Notes under the pieces: generated by a model
What the model was told of the DNA's origin: nothing
Seen by the model: the letters and a program-made list of their open reading frames with translations, nothing else
Database searches by the model: none
Shown: in pieces, positions 39,376-50,666 of the stretch
How the letters are laid out: every line of letters begins with the position of its first letter
Position numbering within the stretch: the first letter of the stretch is position 1
Position numbers and translations under genes: made by a program
NCBI RefSeq assembly: GCF_018881595.1
Contig: NZ_JACVQA010000007.1
Location: 62,001 to 126,000 of the forward strand
Direction: 5' to 3'
Source of the DNA: Polynucleobacter sp. UK-Gri1-W3
Lineage (GTDB): Bacteria; Pseudomonadota; Gammaproteobacteria; Burkholderiales; Burkholderiaceae
Length of the DNA stretch: 64,000 bases

Positions 39376-39969
39376 ATGAAGATTGAAAAAAATACTATCG
39401 TATCCCTTCGCTATAAGCTAACCGATGCGCAAAATAATGTCATTGAAGAACCAGATTCTCCGATGGTATACCTGCACGGTGGCTATGAAGGTACTTTTCC
39501 TAAAATTGAGACATTGCTAGATGGCCAAGATATTGGCTATGAGGCTACGATTCAGCTCGAGCCAAATGAGGCGTTTGGTGAGTACGATCCTGAGCTATTG
39601 AAGATTGAGCCACGCACGCGTTTTCCTGAGCCTCTGGAAGTGGGTATGCAGTTTGAAGGTATACCCGATACCGAAGAAGGCGCCAGTGCCGAGGATGCAG
39701 ATACTGATGATGAGCCCTTAATCTACACCGTGACCGATGTTGCCGATAATCAAGTGGTGCTCGATGGCAATCATCCTTTGGCCGGAATGGCTTTGCGTTT
39801 TTGGGTTCAGGTCGAAGATGTTCGCGTTGCTACCGATGATGAGATTGAAAATCGTCACCCAGAGGGCGGCGAGAGTTTTTCATTCGGTATGCCAAATGAC
39901 GATGATGATGAAGATTTTCCAGGCGGGGCATCAGTTGGAGATAATGCTAGTCCGCGCACATTGCATTAA
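39376..39969 (+). CDS. SlyD-like FKBP-type peptidyl-prolyl isomerase
   Basis: Cytoplasmic FKBP-type prolyl isomerase and chaperone. The ATG at 39376 gives 197 residues beginning MKIEKNTIVSLRYKL, which lines up with the start of SlyD; an ATG 18 bases upstream is also possible. The inserted flap domain contains an acidic stretch (EGASAEDADTDDEP), and NHPLAGMALRFWVQVEDVR is the closing FKBP strand region. The C-terminal tail is acidic (NDDDDEDF) rather than the His/Cys-rich metal-binding tail of E. coli SlyD, so nickel binding is not expected. Confidence 0.87.
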   Translation: MKIEKNTIVSLRYKLTDAQNNVIEEPDSPMVYLHGGYEGTFPKIETLLDGQDIGYEATIQLEPNEAFGEYDPELLKIEPRTRFPEPLEVGMQFEGIPDTEEGASAEDADTDDEPLIYTVTDVADNQVVLDGNHPLAGMALRFWVQVEDVRVATDDEIENRHPEGGESFSFGMPNDDDDEDFPGGASVGDNASPRTLH

Positions 39970-39985
39970 TTCAAAACGCCGCTAG

Positions 39986-40016
39986 AAAAAAAGGAATAGC
40001 GCGCTATTCCTTTTTT
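39986..40016. terminator. bidirectional terminator between the SlyD-like gene and cysE
   Basis: Inverted repeat AAAAAAGGAATAGC (39987-40000), GC, GCTATTCCTTTTTT (40003-40016). It has A and T runs on both sides and lies between two convergent genes. Confidence 0.88.
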
Positions 40017-40051
40017 GTTTACATCATTTTTTTCGCGCCGCTCCTAAAGTC

Positions 40052-40816
40052 CTACTCTTTCAGCCATTCTTTAATCGCATCAAGATCACGCTTAGTATCG
40101 CTTGAGCCAGCAGCATCAGCGCTTCCAGGGGCGTTGCTTAACTTGGCAAGGGCTTTCTCAAGCGCTGCAATTTTGGCTTCTTGCTCGATCGTTGCATCGA
40201 TTAAACCCTTAAGGGCCATTGATACGGGATCATCTACATTGGGTGTAACGCCGTAGGCAGAAAAGTATTCTTTTGTTTTGCTATCGGGACTTTGCGGCAA
40301 GTCTGGATGCAAGATTCGCGCAGGAATTCCAACGGCAGTAGCGCCAGCAGGAATCTCTTTTAGAACAACAGCATTAGAACCAACGCGCGCGCCATCGCCA
40401 ACAGTAAACCCGCCAAGTACTTTTGCGCCAGCGCTAACTACGACTCCTTTGCCCAAGGTCGGGTGACGTTTAACGCCTTTATAAAGAGAAGTACCGCCTA
40501 AGGTTACACCTTGGTAAATAGTGCAGTCATCGCCAATTTCAGTAGTCTCACCAATCACAATACCAAGCCCATGATCTAGAAATACTCTACGACCAATCTT
40601 TGCGCCAGGATGAATTTCTATACCCGTCAGAATGCGTGCAAGCATGGAGAGTACCCGTGCAATCCATTTCAGACCTACATTCCATAAAAAATGGGAGAGG
40701 CGATGAAACCAAACTGCATGCAAACCTTGGTAGCAAGTGATGACCTCGAGACGATTACGTGCAGCTGGGTCTCTGGCAATGATGGAGTCGACTTGGTCGA
40801 AAAAGGGATTAGACAT
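40052..40816 (-). CDS. cysE: serine O-acetyltransferase
   Basis: Makes O-acetylserine from serine and acetyl-CoA, the first step of cysteine synthesis. The 254-residue protein has the N-terminal helical domain and the left-handed beta-helix of hexapeptide repeats ([52 protein letters not shown]). The catalytic His is in the [11 protein letters not shown] region. The C-terminal tail is extended with a charged coiled-coil ([19 protein letters not shown]) and a low-complexity segment, longer than in short CysE forms. It follows trmJ by 23 bases. Confidence 0.92.
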   Translation of the reverse strand: MSNPFFDQVDSIIARDPAARNRLEVITCYQGLHAVWFHRLSHFLWNVGLKWIARVLSMLARILTGIEIHPGAKIGRRVFLDHGLGIVIGETTEIGDDCTIYQGVTLGGTSLYKGVKRHPTLGKGVVVSAGAKVLGGFTVGDGARVGSNAVVLKEIPAGATAVGIPARILHPDLPQSPDSKTKEYFSAYGVTPNVDDPVSMALKGLIDATIEQEAKIAALEKALAKLSNAPGSADAAGSSDTKRDLDAIKEWLKE

Positions 40817-40839
40817 GGCTTGATTTTAACGGGATGCGC

Positions 40840-41592
40840 TTATTTTCTCAGGAGCATCTGTTTTGCAATTCCGCGTAGTAGGTCAATCTCTTTTTTATGT
40901 AGGCGACTGCGGGCAAAAAGAGCCTGTATACGGGGCATGAGCTTCTTAGGGTTGGCTGGGTCTAAATAGCCAATTGCCTCTAGACCCTCGCGCCAATGCT
41001 CCAGCATGGCGGCAACAGCAGCGGGATCGGCAAAGTCAGCCATTTCTTCACGATTTGCTAAAGAGTGAGGTTCTCCAGCATTTCGAAGCAATGTCTCTCT
41101 GAGGGTATAGGCACACACCATCAATGCTTGGGCGAGGTTTAGGGAGGGGTAGGCGGGATTGGCATCCAGCCAGACTCTGTGAGTACACAAGACTAAATGA
41201 TCGTTATCTAGACCCGTTCTCTCTGGGCCAAAGAGAAGAGCAACCTTTCTACCGCTCAAAGTTGCATCTGATATTAATGCGCGGGCAGTCTCCCAGTCCA
41301 GAGCAGGGGGTCCAAACTCCCGATCACGGCTAGTAAGCCCCAAAACAAGCGAGCATCCCTCTACCGCAGACGCTAAAGAATTGCTTTCTAAGGAGCTCTC
41401 TAGGACATCTGCAGCACCGCTAGCCAGTGCTATCGCTTCAGCACTTGCGGCCACGCCCTTGATCTTGGGATTAATGAGGCGTAGATCGCTAAAGCCCATA
41501 GTTTTGAGGGCGCGAGCAGCTGAGCCTACGTTTCCTGGATGACTGGTCTCGACCAAAACCCAGCGAAGTAATTTGGCTATATCAATATTCAT
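40840..41592 (-). CDS. trmJ: tRNA (cytidine/uridine-2'-O-)-methyltransferase TrmJ
   Basis: SPOUT-class RNA methyltransferase that 2'-O-methylates position 32 of tRNAs. The 250-residue protein begins with the family pattern LVETSHPGNVGSAARALKTMG. The trefoil-knot motifs are LLFGPERTGLDND and NPAYPSLNLAQALMVCAYTL. The C-terminal helices carry PRIQALFARSRLHKKEIDLLRG. It is the first gene of a minus-strand pair with cysE and divergent from suhB. Confidence 0.9.
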   Translation of the reverse strand: MNIDIAKLLRWVLVETSHPGNVGSAARALKTMGFSDLRLINPKIKGVAASAEAIALASGAADVLESSLESNSLASAVEGCSLVLGLTSRDREFGPPALDWETARALISDATLSGRKVALLFGPERTGLDNDHLVLCTHRVWLDANPAYPSLNLAQALMVCAYTLRETLLRNAGEPHSLANREEMADFADPAAVAAMLEHWREGLEAIGYLDPANPKKLMPRIQALFARSRLHKKEIDLLRGIAKQMLLRK

Positions 41593-41745
41593 TAATGCGC
41601 TTTAGTGTGGTTTTAGGGCGGTCAATGGGGTGTTATGGAAGCTAATCGTTTAGAATCAATTTGTTAGCTTCGTATTGTCGTGCAATTTACCCAAGTTGTA
41701 GGCATTACAAGGAGCTTGTTCTTATTTAATTTGTCCATCAATACT

Positions 41746-42534
41746 ATGCATCCCATGTTAAATGTGGCCGTAAAGGCCGCCCGTCGCGCTGGAACAGTCA
41801 TCAATCGTGCTTCCTTGAATTTGGAGCGCTTGCAGGTTGACCGTAAACAACATAACGACTTTGTAACCGAGGTGGACAAAGCCGCTGAAGCGGCCATCAT
41901 TGAAACGCTCAGCGAAGCCTATCCAACTCATGGATTTTTGGCTGAAGAAACAGGCGAGCGTAATGCCGATGCAGAAAATGTTTGGATCATTGATCCTCTT
42001 GATGGCACAACCAATTTCATTCATGGTTTTCCGCAATACGCAGTATCAATTGCGCTTGCAGTAAATGGCGTAACTCAACAAGCCGTAGTTTATGACCCAA
42101 CCCGCGATGAATTATTCACCGCGACACGTGGTGCTGGAGCTTACTTGGATCGTCGGCGTTTACGTGTTGCTGCGCAAGATCGTCTGGCAAATTCTTTACT
42201 CGGCACCGGCTTTCCATATCGCGAAGACCAAGACTTGGAAAAATATTTAAAGATTTTTGCTGAGATGTCACGTCAATGTGCGGGCTTACGTCGCCCAGGT
42301 GCAGCTTCATTAGATTTGGCCTACGTTGCCGCTGGTCGCTACGATGGTTTCTTTGAGAGTGATCTCAAGCCATGGGATATGGCAGCAGGCGCTTTACTCA
42401 TTACTGAGGCAGGTGGATTGATAGGCAACTATCGCGGAGAAGAGGGCTTTCTGAAAAGTGGTGAAGTGATGGCAGCAAACCCACGCATCTTTGCGCAGAT
42501 GGTGCAATCGCTTTCTAAATACTCGGTTACTTAA
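41746..42534 (+). CDS. suhB: inositol-1-monophosphatase family protein SuhB
   Basis: Magnesium-dependent phosphatase of the inositol monophosphatase family; in E. coli SuhB also takes part in rRNA transcription antitermination. The ATG at 41746 gives 262 residues starting [16 protein letters not shown], matching E. coli SuhB; the frame is open for another 22 codons upstream but that part is not conserved. Metal-site motifs are [23 protein letters not shown] and the late [23 protein letters not shown] at 41651-41656 may be its -10 box. The convergent lpxH follows without a clear terminator. Confidence 0.92.
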   Translation: MHPMLNVAVKAARRAGTVINRASLNLERLQVDRKQHNDFVTEVDKAAEAAIIETLSEAYPTHGFLAEETGERNADAENVWIIDPLDGTTNFIHGFPQYAVSIALAVNGVTQQAVVYDPTRDELFTATRGAGAYLDRRRLRVAAQDRLANSLLGTGFPYREDQDLEKYLKIFAEMSRQCAGLRRPGAASLDLAYVAAGRYDGFFESDLKPWDMAAGALLITEAGGLIGNYRGEEGFLKSGEVMAANPRIFAQMVQSLSKYSVT

Positions 42535-42572
42535 TGGATCACTCGATCTGGGTGGTGAGTAGAGAGTAGAAC

Positions 42573-43355
42573 TTAGCTCTTAATCAGGTCGAGATAGCGC
42601 GCTCCAGCACTATCGATAAGCAAAGCGCTTGCCCTAGGGGGCAGGCTCTCGGGGTGATCAAGGTCCCAATCCGATAAAACCCAGCGCTGCCAATTTTGAG
42701 CGCCTAAAGATTCTTCATGATGGGCAGGCAAGTGGGTGTGCCCATGAATTAATCTGTTTCCAGATTGATCTTTTATTACAGAGGCACATGCTTGTTGCGT
42801 CACATCCATTTTGACTTGATGTGATCTAGGACGTTGCTGTGCTTGGTATTGACTATGGCTATTGCTTCGTAGATGTTGCGCGATTGCTTTGCGCCAATTG
42901 AGCGGCAAACCTAAGAATATTTTTTGTATCCAGGGCTTTCTGACCCAGTGACGAAATGCTTGGTAGCCGATATCGGCAGTACATAAAGCATCACCATGCG
43001 CGAGTACCCAACTTTGCGAAGCAATCTCAACTGTGCTTGGGTCTGACAAGAGCGTCATACCCGTTTTCTTAATAAAACTTTTACCGATTAAAAAATCCCG
43101 GTTACCGTGTAAGTAGTAAGTTTTTACTTTGGTAGAAAGATTGGCGATTGTGCGTTGAACTTCTTGCTGGAAGGGGGAGGATGCCGCTGCATCATCACCC
43201 ACCCAGTATTCAAACAAGTCACCCAGAATAAACACCGCCTCGACTTTTGGAGCTTCTTTTTCACAGAAGTCAAAAAAACGTTGCGCCGTCAAGGGCATTG
43301 ACGGCGTCAGGTGTAGATCCGATATGAGCAGTGCGCTCGCGTATTGCGGAATCAT
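42573..43355 (-). CDS. lpxH: UDP-2,3-diacylglucosamine diphosphatase
   Basis: Calcineurin-like metallophosphoesterase that forms lipid X in lipid A synthesis at the inner membrane face. The 260-residue protein shows the expected metal motifs in order: [45 protein letters not shown] and [12 protein letters not shown]. Its start overlaps the stop of ppiB by four bases. It is the last gene of the TPR-ppiB-lpxH operon. Confidence 0.92.
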   Translation of the reverse strand: MIPQYASALLISDLHLTPSMPLTAQRFFDFCEKEAPKVEAVFILGDLFEYWVGDDAAASSPFQQEVQRTIANLSTKVKTYYLHGNRDFLIGKSFIKKTGMTLLSDPSTVEIASQSWVLAHGDALCTADIGYQAFRHWVRKPWIQKIFLGLPLNWRKAIAQHLRSNSHSQYQAQQRPRSHQVKMDVTQQACASVIKDQSGNRLIHGHTHLPAHHEESLGAQNWQRWVLSDWDLDHPESLPPRASALLIDSAGARYLDLIKS

Positions 43356-43855
43356 TCCTCGAGAACAGTTGCCTTATCGATGACAACATCTTCTGATGGA
43401 ACGTCTTGATGAAAACCAGAGCTACCAGTCTTTACCTTGCGAATGGTGTCGACCACATCCATGCCGTCTGTGACTTTGCCAAATACAGCATAACCCCAGC
43501 CTTGAGCATTAGGAGCGGTGTGGTTCAGGAAATCATTGTCATTGGCATTGATAAAGAATTGAGCAGTAGCAGAATGTGGATCACTTGTGCGAGCCATAGC
43601 TACGGTGTAGCGATCATTCTTGAGGCCATTATTCGCTTCGTTTTCAATTTCTGCGCCAGTTGGCTTTTGCTTCATGCCAGCAGTCATGCCGCCACCTTGA
43701 ATCATGAAGTTATCAATGACGCGATGGAAAATCGTGCCATCGTAATGACCGCTTTTTACATACTGTAAAAAATTAGCAACACTTTTAGGTGCCTTAGCTG
43801 CATCAAGAGTCAGGGTGATGTCACCCTTATTGGTTTTTAGGAGTACTTTCGCCAT
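43352..43855 (-). CDS. peptidylprolyl isomerase (cyclophilin type)
   Basis: A 167-residue single-domain cyclophilin without a signal peptide, so cytoplasmic and PpiB-like. Active-site segments are [14 protein letters not shown] (residues about 41-54) and the later [18 protein letters not shown] and [16 protein letters not shown]. The start lies inside the 3' end of the TPR lipoprotein gene (29-base overlap), and the stop overlaps lpxH, so all three are cotranslated. Confidence 0.93.
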   Translation of the reverse strand: MAKVLLKTNKGDITLTLDAAKAPKSVANFLQYVKSGHYDGTIFHRVIDNFMIQGGGMTAGMKQKPTGAEIENEANNGLKNDRYTVAMARTSDPHSATAQFFINANDNDFLNHTAPNAQGWGYAVFGKVTDGMDVVDTIRKVKTGSSGFHQDVPSEDVVIDKATVLEE

Positions 43856-44768
43856 TATTAGATCTACTTTCTGGAAGGTTAGTGGATGGGTTGTTACTTG
43901 GCAGTGAATCCGGACTTGGATTTACTGCAGGGTTGAATGCGGGATTGGGGGTGCGACTTACGGGTCGTTTCGCCGGAGGTTTTAGGACATCTAAAAGTGC
44001 CTTAGCGCGGTTGGCATACTGTCGTTGATTTAACAGTGCATTTTTGGCGGCATCCTCATAGGCTTGGGCGCCAAGACGAATATAGATCTCACCTAAATTG
44101 GCAGATGCAATTGCATAACTAGGGCGCAGTTTTAATGCCAGCTCCAAATAATCTCGCGCTTCAATCCATTGCCCTTGGTTAGCGGCAATCGCAGCAAGAT
44201 TATTATAAGGCTCAGGCAATTCTGGAAACTGCTGAGTAATCTCAATCAAAGTTTTTTTAGCTTGATCAAACTGGCGCATCTCAATTTGCAAGCGTGCCTT
44301 TACAAAACGTAACTGCACATTGCGTGGAGTCTTTTTGAGATCCACATTAATTTGAGTGACTGCATCTTGATATTTGCGTGCCTTGATGAGTTTCTCTACA
44401 TCGGAGGGGACAGCATTTTTAGTAATGGGGTCTGGCTCAATGATCAAGAAAGATAAAAATGGAACGCCAACAGTCTCAGATAACTCAGGATTTAAGGGGT
44501 CATATCCAATATCTGCCGATAATCTTGGCGTATCAATGGGGCTATAGCCACCTAAATAAGGTTGAGCTGCGGTCTGTGAGGTGCCCACTCCTTTAGCGTT
44601 CATTGCCGCAATTTCTGCGTCAGCACGCTGCTGGGCAGGGGTGCTGCAGCCTGATAAGAGTGCCAGGATTGCCGAAGTGGCAAAAGCTAGGGTAAAGACC
44701 TTATTGAGGGTAGGACGTGGCGCTGGGGCGTTGTAGGGCATAGGTGCAGGGGTGTGAAACGGGCTCAT
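43827..44768 (-). CDS. TPR-repeat lipoprotein
   Basis: A 313-residue protein with a signal peptide ending in the lipobox LLSGC (Cys41 from the first ATG). An in-frame ATG at codon 10 would give a more usual signal length. The mature part has tetratricopeptide-like repeats at about residues 130-260 ([60 protein letters not shown]). The C-terminal tail is rich in Pro, Asn and Ser. A periplasmic scaffold role is plausible; no specific function is recognised. It is the first gene of the operon with ppiB and lpxH. Confidence 0.82.
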   Translation of the reverse strand: MSPFHTPAPMPYNAPAPRPTLNKVFTLAFATSAILALLSGCSTPAQQRADAEIAAMNAKGVGTSQTAAQPYLGGYSPIDTPRLSADIGYDPLNPELSETVGVPFLSFLIIEPDPITKNAVPSDVEKLIKARKYQDAVTQINVDLKKTPRNVQLRFVKARLQIEMRQFDQAKKTLIEITQQFPELPEPYNNLAAIAANQGQWIEARDYLELALKLRPSYAIASANLGEIYIRLGAQAYEDAAKNALLNQRQYANRAKALLDVLKPPAKRPVSRTPNPAFNPAVNPSPDSLPSNNPSTNLPESRSNNGESTPKNQ

Positions 44769-44828
44769 TCGATATACTCAGCGCTCAGTCTAACAAATTG
44801 GCGCTACTTGCCCCACCTTTATAGCCCT

Positions 44829-46250
44829 ATGCTGCAAATCTATAACACCCTTAGTCGTTCAAAACAGGTCTTTAAGCCCATAGTCCCGGGCAAGGTGAAG
44901 ATGTACGTCTGTGGTATGACGGTTTATGACTTTTGCCACATTGGCCACGCCAGGGTCATGATTGTCTTTGATATGGTGGTTCGTTGGCTCAGGGCTAGCG
45001 GCTATGAAGTGGTGTACGTCCGCAATATCACCGATATTGATGACAAGATCATCAAAAGGGCTATTGAGAACGGCGAGCCAATTTCTGCGTTAACAAATCG
45101 CTTTATTGACGCTATGCATGCTGACTCTGATGAGTTGGGCCTAATGCACCCCGATCAAGAACCCCGCGCCACGGATTACATCGCACAGATGCAGGGCATG
45201 ATTGGCAAGCTGATTGAAAACGAATTGGCATACCAGGCAAATGATGGCGATGTAAATTTTGCTGTGCGCTTATTGCCACGCTATGGTCAATTATCAGGCA
45301 AGACCTTAGATGAATTAAATGCTGGCGAGCGGGTTGCAGTAGGCGATGGCAAGCGTGATCCACTTGATTTTGTTTTATGGAAAAGCGCAAAGGCTGAAGA
45401 GCCAGCAGATACGCGCTGGAAATCACCGTGGGGCGAGGGCCGTCCTGGTTGGCATATTGAATGTTCGGCAATGTCATGTGATTTATTGGGTGAACACTTT
45501 GATATTCATGGTGGTGGCGCAGACTTACAGTTCCCGCACCATGAAAATGAAATTGCCCAAAGCGAAGGTGCCTTGTATGGCAAAGACCGCAAAGAAGACG
45601 ATGCCCCCTTTGTGAATTACTGGATGCATAACGGACACATCCGTGTAAATGAAGAAAAGATGTCCAAATCTCTGGGCAACTTCTTTTTAATACGTGACGT
45701 CTTAAAGAGTTTTGATCCTGAAGTACTGCGCTTTTTTATGTTGAAGGCCCATTACCGCAGCCCAATTAATTACAGCGATGCACAACTTGAAGAGGCGCGT
45801 TCTGGGTTGGCTCGCCTATATACAGCCTTGGCGCAAGCGCATCAAGACCAAGCAATGTCTTTAGATCAAAACAATCCATGGGCAAAGCGCTTTGCTGATG
45901 CCATGAATGATGACTTCAATACGCCAGAAGCGATTGCAGTTCTTTTCGACCTGGCAAGTGAAGTGAATCGTGCACAAGGCGATGAAAAGCAGTTGCTCGC
46001 AAATACATTGAAGGCCCTAGGCGCGCCCTTGAATTTCTTGCAACGTGATCCAACTGCGTTTTTGCAAGCAGGCACTAAAGATCAGGATGGCTTAAGTTCT
46101 GCGCAAATTGAAGAACACATTGCGGCCCGAGTTGCTGCTAAACAAGCAAAAGATTTCGCAAAGGCAGACTTGATCCGAAAAACATTGCTAGAGCAGGGAA
46201 TTGTTCTCGAAGACAAACCCGGTGGCTTAACAGAATGGCGTAGAGCTTAA
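44829..46250 (+). CDS. cysS: cysteine-tRNA ligase
   Basis: Class I synthetase for tRNA-Cys, 473 residues. Zinc ligand and signature segments are [17 protein letters not shown] (HIGH at residues 37-40), [27 protein letters not shown] and KMSKSLGNF. The ATG at 44829 gives the conserved start [12 protein letters not shown]; the frame is open upstream to 44754 but that part overlaps the divergent TPR gene. The next gene starts at the last base of its stop codon (TAATG). Confidence 0.95.
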   Translation: MLQIYNTLSRSKQVFKPIVPGKVKMYVCGMTVYDFCHIGHARVMIVFDMVVRWLRASGYEVVYVRNITDIDDKIIKRAIENGEPISALTNRFIDAMHADSDELGLMHPDQEPRATDYIAQMQGMIGKLIENELAYQANDGDVNFAVRLLPRYGQLSGKTLDELNAGERVAVGDGKRDPLDFVLWKSAKAEEPADTRWKSPWGEGRPGWHIECSAMSCDLLGEHFDIHGGGADLQFPHHENEIAQSEGALYGKDRKEDDAPFVNYWMHNGHIRVNEEKMSKSLGNFFLIRDVLKSFDPEVLRFFMLKAHYRSPINYSDAQLEEARSGLARLYTALAQAHQDQAMSLDQNNPWAKRFADAMNDDFNTPEAIAVLFDLASEVNRAQGDEKQLLANTLKALGAPLNFLQRDPTAFLQAGTKDQDGLSSAQIEEHIAARVAAKQAKDFAKADLIRKTLLEQGIVLEDKPGGLTEWRRA

Positions 46251-46930
46251 TGACTGCAGTTAAAGACAAAATGGAAAAAGTAGAGAAAACGGAATCTATT
46301 TTGCAAGAAGTTGCGCCTGATTATTGGGAGCAAGCCTGTAAAGAGTTGATGAAGCATGATCGTATTCTGAAAAAACTGATTCCTAAAATTGGATCCGGAT
46401 TTTTAGTGACACGCGGTGATTCATTTAATACTTTGGCAAGATCAATAGTTGGGCAGCAGATTTCAGTAGCTGCGGCGCAATCAGTGTGGAATAAAGTGGT
46501 TGCCGCCAGTAAAAAGAAAGTTACTCCCAAAAATATCCTAGCGCTCTCTGTAGAGGAGTTACGCGCTGCTGGTTTGTCTGGACGCAAGGTTGAGTACATC
46601 CGAGATTTAGCCGATCACTTTGATTCTGGTCGACTACATGCCAATCAGTGGAAAGATATGGATGATGAGAGCGTGATCAAGGAATTAAGCTCAATTCGGG
46701 GGATTGGTCGCTGGACTGCCGAAATGTTCCTGATCTTCAATATGATCCGCCCGAATATTCTGCCTTTAGACGATGTTGGTCTCATTAAGGCCATTTCCCT
46801 TAATTACTTCAGTGGAGAGCCTGTCAGCCGCCATGAGGCCCGTGAAGTAGCTGCCAATTGGGCACCGTGGCGTACGGTTGCCACCTGGTATATGTGGAGA
46901 AGTATCGACCCAAACCCAGTTGAATATTAA
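46250..46930 (+). CDS. DNA-3-methyladenine glycosylase, AlkA/HhH-GPD family
   Basis: A 226-residue base-excision repair glycosylase that would remove alkylated purines. It has the helix-hairpin-helix segment LSSIRGIGRWTAEMFLIF and the catalytic aspartate (Asp174 or Asp175) in ILPLDDVGLIKAI. It lacks the N-terminal beta domain of E. coli AlkA and no iron-sulfur cysteines are seen, as in the short form. Translation starts at the TAATG junction with cysS. The next gene, accA, starts nine bases after its stop. Confidence 0.88.
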   Translation: MTAVKDKMEKVEKTESILQEVAPDYWEQACKELMKHDRILKKLIPKIGSGFLVTRGDSFNTLARSIVGQQISVAAAQSVWNKVVAASKKKVTPKNILALSVEELRAAGLSGRKVEYIRDLADHFDSGRLHANQWKDMDDESVIKELSSIRGIGRWTAEMFLIFNMIRPNILPLDDVGLIKAISLNYFSGEPVSRHEAREVAANWAPWRTVATWYMWRSIDPNPVEY

Positions 46931-46939
46931 AATCAGATC

Positions 46940-47911
46940 ATGAAAACGACTTTCCTGGATTTTGAGCAACAAATCGCTGAATTAGAGTCAAAGATTGAAG
47001 AGCTGCGTTTTGTGCAAGATGAGTCATCGGTAGACATCTCCGATGAGATCAAAACGCTTGCTGAAAAAAGTCAGCAACTTACCAAAGACGTTTACGCTAA
47101 TCTGACGCCTTGGCAAGTATCTCAAGTAGCGCGTCATCCGCAGCGTCCTTACACGCTAGATTATGTTGGCGCTTTATTTACTGACTTTCATGAACTGCAT
47201 GGCGATCGTACTTTTGCGGATGATCAATCGATCATCGGTGGCTTAGCCCGTTTTGAGAATCAACCTTGTATGGTGATCGGCCATCAAAAAGGCCGCGATA
47301 CTAAAGAGCGTGCTCTGCGAAACTTCGGCATGAGTCGACCTGAGGGTTATCGCAAGGCAATGCGCCTAATGCGCCTTGCAGAAAAATTTGGTATTCCGGT
47401 ATTTACCTTTGTTGATACTCCGGGTGCATTCCCTGGTATTGATGCAGAAGAGCGCAATCAGTCTGAAGCGATTGGCCGTAACTTATTTGTGCAAGCAGAA
47501 CTTGAAGTTCCAATCATCGCCACAATTATTGGTGAGGGCGGTTCCGGCGGTGCTTTAGCAATTGCTATGGGTGACGTCGTTCTGATGCTTCAAAACTCTA
47601 CTTACTCAGTAATCTCGCCTGAAGGTTGCGCTTCCATTCTGTGGAAGACGGCTGATAAGGCTCCAGAGGCTGCCGAGCAGCTAGGCTTAACGGCGCAACG
47701 TCTAAAGACTTTAGGTCTGATTGACAAGATTGTTGCCGAGCCTATTGGTGGCGCACATCGTGATTACGACAATATGATGAGCAATATGCGTAAGGCACTT
47801 ACTGAGTCTTTAAAAACTTTTGATGGCATGAAAGTAGATGTATTGCTTGAGCGCCGTCATGAGCGCTTGATGAGTTATGGCAAGTTCAAGGAAATCACTG
47901 CAAAGTCCTAA
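46940..47911 (+). CDS. accA: acetyl-CoA carboxylase carboxyltransferase subunit alpha
   Basis: Carboxyltransferase alpha subunit, which together with AccD transfers CO2 from biotin to acetyl-CoA to make malonyl-CoA. The 323-residue protein shows the N-terminal coiled segment ([15 protein letters not shown]), [32 protein letters not shown] and the crotonase-like oxyanion region [15 protein letters not shown]. Its last 35 bases overlap the start of tilS. Confidence 0.95.
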   Translation: MKTTFLDFEQQIAELESKIEELRFVQDESSVDISDEIKTLAEKSQQLTKDVYANLTPWQVSQVARHPQRPYTLDYVGALFTDFHELHGDRTFADDQSIIGGLARFENQPCMVIGHQKGRDTKERALRNFGMSRPEGYRKAMRLMRLAEKFGIPVFTFVDTPGAFPGIDAEERNQSEAIGRNLFVQAELEVPIIATIIGEGGSGGALAIAMGDVVLMLQNSTYSVISPEGCASILWKTADKAPEAAEQLGLTAQRLKTLGLIDKIVAEPIGGAHRDYDNMMSNMRKALTESLKTFDGMKVDVLLERRHERLMSYGKFKEITAKS

Positions 47912-49187
47912 TTTAGGAAAACGAATTGCGGTTGCCTTAAGTGGCGGCCTCGATTCGGTTGTGTTGCTCGACACGGTTTGTAAGGCGCAAGCTAAAGCAA
48001 CAATACAAAACAAAAATCAAATTTATGCCTTTCATATTCATCATGGCTTACAAAAGCCTGCTGATGAATGGTTGATCTTTTGCGAAAAGCTCGCTAAAAA
48101 ATACAAGATTCATTTTGACTTCAGGCTTCTTCATCTCAATACCGAAGAAGCGCAAGGCAATATCGAGGCCAGAGCAAGAGCAGGCCGTTATGAGGCTCTC
48201 ACAGATCTTTGTGAAGAATATGGCATTGAGGATTTGCTCTTAGCGCATCACCAAAATGATCAGGCTGAAACAGTTCTTCTCCAACTCCTGCGGGGTTCTG
48301 GCGTAGCGGGCTTATCAGGTATGCCTACAAGCAGGGAGGTCTCCACCAAATCAAGTATCACGCTTTGGCGGCCACTCTTAAATCAAAGCAGACAAGAGCT
48401 TGAGGCTTATGCAAAAGAACATAAGCTCAAATGGATTGAAGACCCTAGCAATCAAGATATTAAATACCGTCGCAATGCAGTTCGCAAAAGAATTATTCCG
48501 GCACTAGAAAAAATTCAGCCAGAGGCATTGGTCAATATGGCGCGCAGTTCACAGTTACTTGGAGAAGCGCAAACCTTACTGAATCGCTTGGCACAACAGG
48601 ATGGAAAAAGCATTCTTAGTAATGATCAGTTAAAAGTAATTCCTTTGCTGGCATTGGCTAAAGACGATCTACCAGCGGCTAACAATGTATTGCGTTACTG
48701 GTTACAAACGCAACAGTTGGCGATGCCATCTCAAGAGCGTTTACAAGCTTGGTGGCGTGACCTTGCAAAAGTCAAGACAGATGCAAAACTGGAGTGGCTG
48801 CATGACGAGAGAAAAATTTACTTATGGCGTGGCATGTTGCAAGTTGCCAACTTAGATGAAGGGCGCTGGGTTCTCAAAACGTTACCTGCAAACTCCAAGC
48901 AATTGGGTCTCCCGGCGGATTGGTTAAAAACAGCGCAAGAGAACAATCAAGTCACCCTCAGAGAACGCATAGGCTCCGAGAAGGTTCAGATTAAGCCCAG
49001 GACCCCCCGTAAAACCCTCAAAAACCTGTACCAGGAGGCTGATGTGCCGCCCTGGGAGCGTCAAGCACCTTTGCTCTACGTCAATGATGAATTGATCGCT
49101 GTAGCCGGAATTGGGTTGAGTTATCCGCACCTGATATCCACCGGCAGGCGCGTGATCCCGGAATGGGTGCAAAACCCTGTAAAATAA
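47877..49187 (+). CDS. tilS: tRNA(Ile)-lysidine synthetase
   Basis: Adds lysine to the wobble cytidine of the AUA-reading tRNA-Ile. The 436-residue protein has the N-terminal PP-loop SGGLDS at residues 22-27, the HHGL segment, the [24 protein letters not shown] region, and the C-terminal TilS domains ending [13 protein letters not shown]. The ATG lies inside accA (35-base overlap). The overlap and order accA-tilS-lysC are typical for Burkholderiales. Confidence 0.93.
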   Translation: MASSRKSLQSPNLGKRIAVALSGGLDSVVLLDTVCKAQAKATIQNKNQIYAFHIHHGLQKPADEWLIFCEKLAKKYKIHFDFRLLHLNTEEAQGNIEARARAGRYEALTDLCEEYGIEDLLLAHHQNDQAETVLLQLLRGSGVAGLSGMPTSREVSTKSSITLWRPLLNQSRQELEAYAKEHKLKWIEDPSNQDIKYRRNAVRKRIIPALEKIQPEALVNMARSSQLLGEAQTLLNRLAQQDGKSILSNDQLKVIPLLALAKDDLPAANNVLRYWLQTQQLAMPSQERLQAWWRDLAKVKTDAKLEWLHDERKIYLWRGMLQVANLDEGRWVLKTLPANSKQLGLPADWLKTAQENNQVTLRERIGSEKVQIKPRTPRKTLKNLYQEADVPPWERQAPLLYVNDELIAVAGIGLSYPHLISTGRRVIPEWVQNPVK

Positions 49188-49248
49188 GCCCTTTTTAGAC
49201 CTCCAGGGAATCATTTCCTTGTTATAGATAGTTAAATAGACGGTTTTT

Positions 49249-50499
49249 ATGGCTCTTATCGTTCACAAGTATGGCGGCACCTCAATGGGCTCGACTGAGC
49301 GCATTGCCAATGTTGCCAAGCGCGTTGCCAAATGGATGCGTGCAGGCCACCAAGTGGTGGTTGTACCCTCGGCCATGTCAGGTGAAACCAATCGCTTGCT
49401 TGGTCTTGCAAAAGAAATCAATCCTGATGCACATCCCCGCGAGTTAGATCAAATTGCATCGACTGGTGAGCAAGTTAGCTCAGGCTTGCTGGCGCTGGCA
49501 TTAATGCGCGAAGGTATTGATGCAGTGAGTTACGCTGGTTGGCAGGTAACTGTGCATACTGATTCAGCATTCACCAAAGCTCGTATTAAGAGTATCGATG
49601 ACAAAAAAATCCTGGCTGACCTCAATGCAGGTCGTGCTGTAGTAGTTACTGGATTCCAGGGTGTAGATCCTAACGGCAACATCACTACCTTAGGTCGCGG
49701 TGGTTCTGATACTTCAGCAGTAGCGATGGCAGCGGCTTTAAAGGCGGATGAATGCTTAATCTATACAGACGTTGATGGCGTATATACAACTGACCCACGA
49801 GTCTGTGAAGATGCGCATCGCTTAGATAAGATTACTTTTGAAGAGATGTTAGAAATGGCAAGCTTAGGTTCAAAGGTATTACAGATTCGTTCAGTTGAAT
49901 TTGCAGGTAAGTACAAAGTTAAAACCCGGGTTCTGTCTTCTTTGACAGACCCATTGATGCCTTTAGACCAAGAGATGAAGTCGGGCACCTTGATTACATT
50001 TGAAGAGGACAGCACTATGGAAGCCGCAGTTATTTCCGGCATCGCCTTTGCGCGTGATGAAGCAAAGATTACCGTTCTTGGAGTTCCTGATCGTCCAGGT
50101 ATCGCATATCAAATCCTTGGCCCGATTGCGGATGCCAACATTGATGTAGACATCATTATTCAGAACCAATCTGTTGAGGGTAAGACAGACTTTACATTTA
50201 CAGTTCCACGCGCCGACTACCAAAAGGCCTTGGATATTCTGAAGAACACTGTTCAAGCGCACATTGAAGCAAAAGAAATCTCTGGTGATCCAAAGGTTTC
50301 TAAAGTTTCAGTAGTAGGCGTAGGCATGCGTTCACATGTTGGTATCGCTAGCAAGATGTTCCGTACCTTGTCGGAAGAGGGTATCAATATCCTGATGATC
50401 TCCACCAGTGAAATCAAGATCTCAGTAGTCATTGATGAGAAATACATGGAATTGGCTGTACGCGCCTTGCACAAGGCATTTGAGCTGGACCAGAGGTAA
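49249..50499 (+). CDS. lysC: aspartate kinase
   Basis: Phosphorylates aspartate, the entry to lysine, threonine and methionine synthesis. The 416-residue protein begins with the kinase motif VHKYGGTSMGS and has the regulatory ACT pair at the C-terminus (ITVLGVPDRPGIAYQILGP and VSVVGVGMRSHVGIASKMF), so feedback control by lysine and threonine is likely. An internal start for a separate beta subunit, as in some aspartokinases, cannot be excluded. It follows tilS by 61 bases. Confidence 0.94.
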   Translation: MALIVHKYGGTSMGSTERIANVAKRVAKWMRAGHQVVVVPSAMSGETNRLLGLAKEINPDAHPRELDQIASTGEQVSSGLLALALMREGIDAVSYAGWQVTVHTDSAFTKARIKSIDDKKILADLNAGRAVVVTGFQGVDPNGNITTLGRGGSDTSAVAMAAALKADECLIYTDVDGVYTTDPRVCEDAHRLDKITFEEMLEMASLGSKVLQIRSVEFAGKYKVKTRVLSSLTDPLMPLDQEMKSGTLITFEEDSTMEAAVISGIAFARDEAKITVLGVPDRPGIAYQILGPIADANIDVDIIIQNQSVEGKTDFTFTVPRADYQKALDILKNTVQAHIEAKEISGDPKVSKVSVVGVGMRSHVGIASKMFRTLSEEGINILMISTSEIKISVVIDEKYMELAVRALHKAFELDQR

Positions 50500-50571
50500 G
50501 CCAAAAGCGCAATTAACCCCTCAGAAGCGGTTATCCGTTAAACTGTGAGGCGTTGTATTAGTAAGAAGTAC

Positions 50572-50666
50572 GGAGACGTGGCCGAGCTGGTCGAAGGCAC
50601 TCCCCTGCTAAGGGAGCATCGGGGCTAAAACTCTGATCGGAGGTTCGAATCCTCTCGTCTCCGCCA
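50572..50666 (+). tRNA. tRNA-Ser (anticodon GCT)
   Basis: A 95-base type II tRNA. The acceptor GGAGACG/CGTCTCC pairs fully, anticodon stem CTCCC/GGGAG encloses CTGCTAA with GCT at 50607-50609, a long variable arm follows, the T loop is TTCGAAT and the CCA end is encoded. Confidence 0.97.
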